In this document: in pieces, positions 34,581 through 35,525 of the stretch | Layout: each line of letters begins with the position of its first letter | Position numbering within the stretch: position 1 is the stretch's first letter | DNA from: CAYRTD01 sp964595055 | GTDB taxonomy: Bacteria; Bacteroidota; Bacteroidia; Bacteroidales; GCA-2748055 | NCBI GenBank assembly: GCA_964595055.1 | Contig: CAZQOV010000010.1 | Coordinates: 1-35,525 of the forward strand | Direction: 5' to 3' | Length of the DNA: 35,525 nt | Position numbers and translations under genes: made by a program | Notes under the pieces: model-generated | Database searches by the model: none | What the model saw: the letters and a program-made list of their open reading frames with translations, nothing else | What the model was told of the DNA's origin: nothing

Positions 34581-35525
34581 GACCAAGTTCATCGGCTTTC
34601 TTCATCATAAAGATCCGGGCATCTTCATAATTATTCGGGATTTCACCTTCGAGAATGGCTTCTTTTATGGAATTTTTTATTTCTCCAACGATTGGACCAG
34701 GTCTGATATCAAAAGTGTTGATAATTTCTTCTCCTCGTATCGGGGGTTGAAAATTCCGGATGGAATCTTTCTCTTCTATTTCTTTCATTTTTTGTCTGAC
34801 CAGCTTAAAATTCCGGAGGTAGCGTTTAACCTTATGTTCATTTTTAGAAGTAATATCAGCTTCACATAATTTCATCAAATCTTCAAGATCATCACCTGCT
34901 TCATATAATAATCTTCGGATCGCAGAATCCGACACACTTTCTTCAACAAGTGCGATTGGCCTCAAATGAAGGCGAACCATTTTTTGTACAAATTTCATTT
35001 TTTCATTCAGGGGTAGCCTCATTCTTCGGAATATACCGGGAATCATTTTCATGCCCAAGAATTCATGACCGTGGAAAGTCCAACCTGTTCCAGGTTCGAA
35101 TTTTTTTGTGGCGGGTTTGGCTATATCGTGAAGGAGGGCTGCCCAGCGAAGCCAGAGGTGATCACTTTTTTTTGCCAGATTGTCAAGGACTTCCAGTGTA
35201 TGTTTAAAATTGTCTTTATGTTCTTTTCCTTCTTTGCTTTCTACCCCTTTTAGCTGGTCTAATTCCGGGAATATGATTGCAAGCAGGTTGCTTTTTTCCA
35301 GCAAATAAAAGCCTTTGGATGGTGCATCACTCTGTAAGATCTTATTCAATTCATCTGTAATCCGTTCTTTTGAGATAATCCTAATCCGTTCTTTATTATT
35401 TCGTATGGCTTCAAAACTTTCTTCTTCTATGGTAAACTTAAGTTGTGTTGCAAAACGTATGGCTCTCAACATCCTTAATGGATCATCAGAAAATGTCTGA
35501 TTCGGGTCAAGAGGTGTTCTAATGA
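34564..35525 (-). CDS. cca: CCA tRNA nucleotidyltransferase, HD-type (5' partial)
   Basis: Class II nucleotidyltransferase that adds CCA to tRNA 3' ends. The gene runs off the right edge of the window. The visible N-terminal part reads TFSDDPLRMLRAIRFATQL, the diagnostic motif of the poly(A) polymerase/CCA-adding family, where catalysis already ended upstream, so the nucleotidyl-transfer domain itself is outside the window. An RNA-binding region follows (ITDELNKIL), then an HD phosphohydrolase domain with H91, HD at 115-116 and FHGHE (numbered from the Met at 35472). The C-terminus ends ADELGLKKKE. The HD-containing form is common in Bacteroidota. It is convergent with the EEP gene, overlapping it by 17 bp. 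Confidence 0.93.
   Translation of the reverse strand, partial: IRTPLDPNQTFSDDPLRMLRAIRFATQLKFTIEEESFEAIRNNKERIRIISKERITDELNKILQSDAPSKGFYLLEKSNLLAIIFPELDQLKGVESKEGKEHKDNFKHTLEVLDNLAKKSDHLWLRWAALLHDIAKPATKKFEPGTGWTFHGHEFLGMKMIPGIFRRMRLPLNEKMKFVQKMVRLHLRPIALVEESVSDSAIRRLLYEAGDDLEDLMKLCEADITSKNEHKVKRYLRNFKLVRQKMKEIEEKDSIRNFQPPIRGEEIINTFDIRPGPIVGEIKNSIKEAILEGEIPNNYEDARIFMMKKADELGLKKKE

Overview
The window comes from a member of the Bacteroidota, most likely a Bacteroidia/Marinilabiliales-type anaerobe or facultative anaerobe (the order is inference). Evidence is the type IX secretion pair porU-porV, a T9SS C-terminal sorting domain on a second large protein, several Bacteroidota-restricted lineages (a DUF2723-like domain, a DUF5106-like TlpA protein, a transmembrane MutS homologue), AT-rich spacers, no convincing Shine-Dalgarno sites, and promoter motifs of the TTG-N20-TAnnTTTG type. 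No rRNA, tRNA, CRISPR array, insertion sequence or prophage was seen. The region looks chromosomal, with gene orientations changing every one to three genes.

Layout. 1-5165 (+): porU (5' end cut by the window), porV and ispF. 5348-7288 (-) and 7454-8866 (+): a divergent pair, an exported protein that shares a hallmark motif with the C-terminal part of DUF2723 membrane proteins, and a TlpA-like thioredoxin. 9062-12071: a DUF2141-type exported protein, a gluconate 5-dehydrogenase-like SDR, a small exported thioredoxin and a second SDR. 12087-15438 (-): a membrane-anchored MutS-family ATPase and an S41 peptidase lipoprotein. 15744-18749 (+): L-fucose isomerase followed by a GntR regulator with a sugar-sensor-like C-terminal domain; both have recognisable promoters, and fucI has an exact tandem 10-bp repeat just before the gene.

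18754-21469 (-): an NtrC-type response regulator and its histidine kinase, overlapping, divergent from 21842-25515 (+), an export operon of membrane-fusion protein, MacB-like ATPase, an unrecognised 95-residue protein and TolC-like outer membrane protein, closed by a clear Rho-independent terminator. The inner-membrane permease expected for this kind of pump is not in the window. The natural reading is that the two-component pair controls the pump through sigma-54, but the promoter evidence is weak.

25728-28429: a small outer-membrane-type protein, a GNAT acetyltransferase and a YtcJ-like amidohydrolase lipoprotein. 28541-31732 (-): a 1063-residue beta-propeller/PKD protein that is a probable T9SS cargo. 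31876-33327 (+): a beta-helix lipoprotein. 33601-34580 (+): an endonuclease/exonuclease/phosphatase-family gene whose signal peptide lies in another frame across a nine-T run. 34564-35525 (-): a CCA-adding enzyme, cut by the window end.

No wholly new multi-gene system was established. The best leads are the permease-less export operon with its 95-residue partner, the stand-alone DUF2723-like protein, the T9 frameshift, and the short repeats at fucI and upstream of the amidohydrolase.
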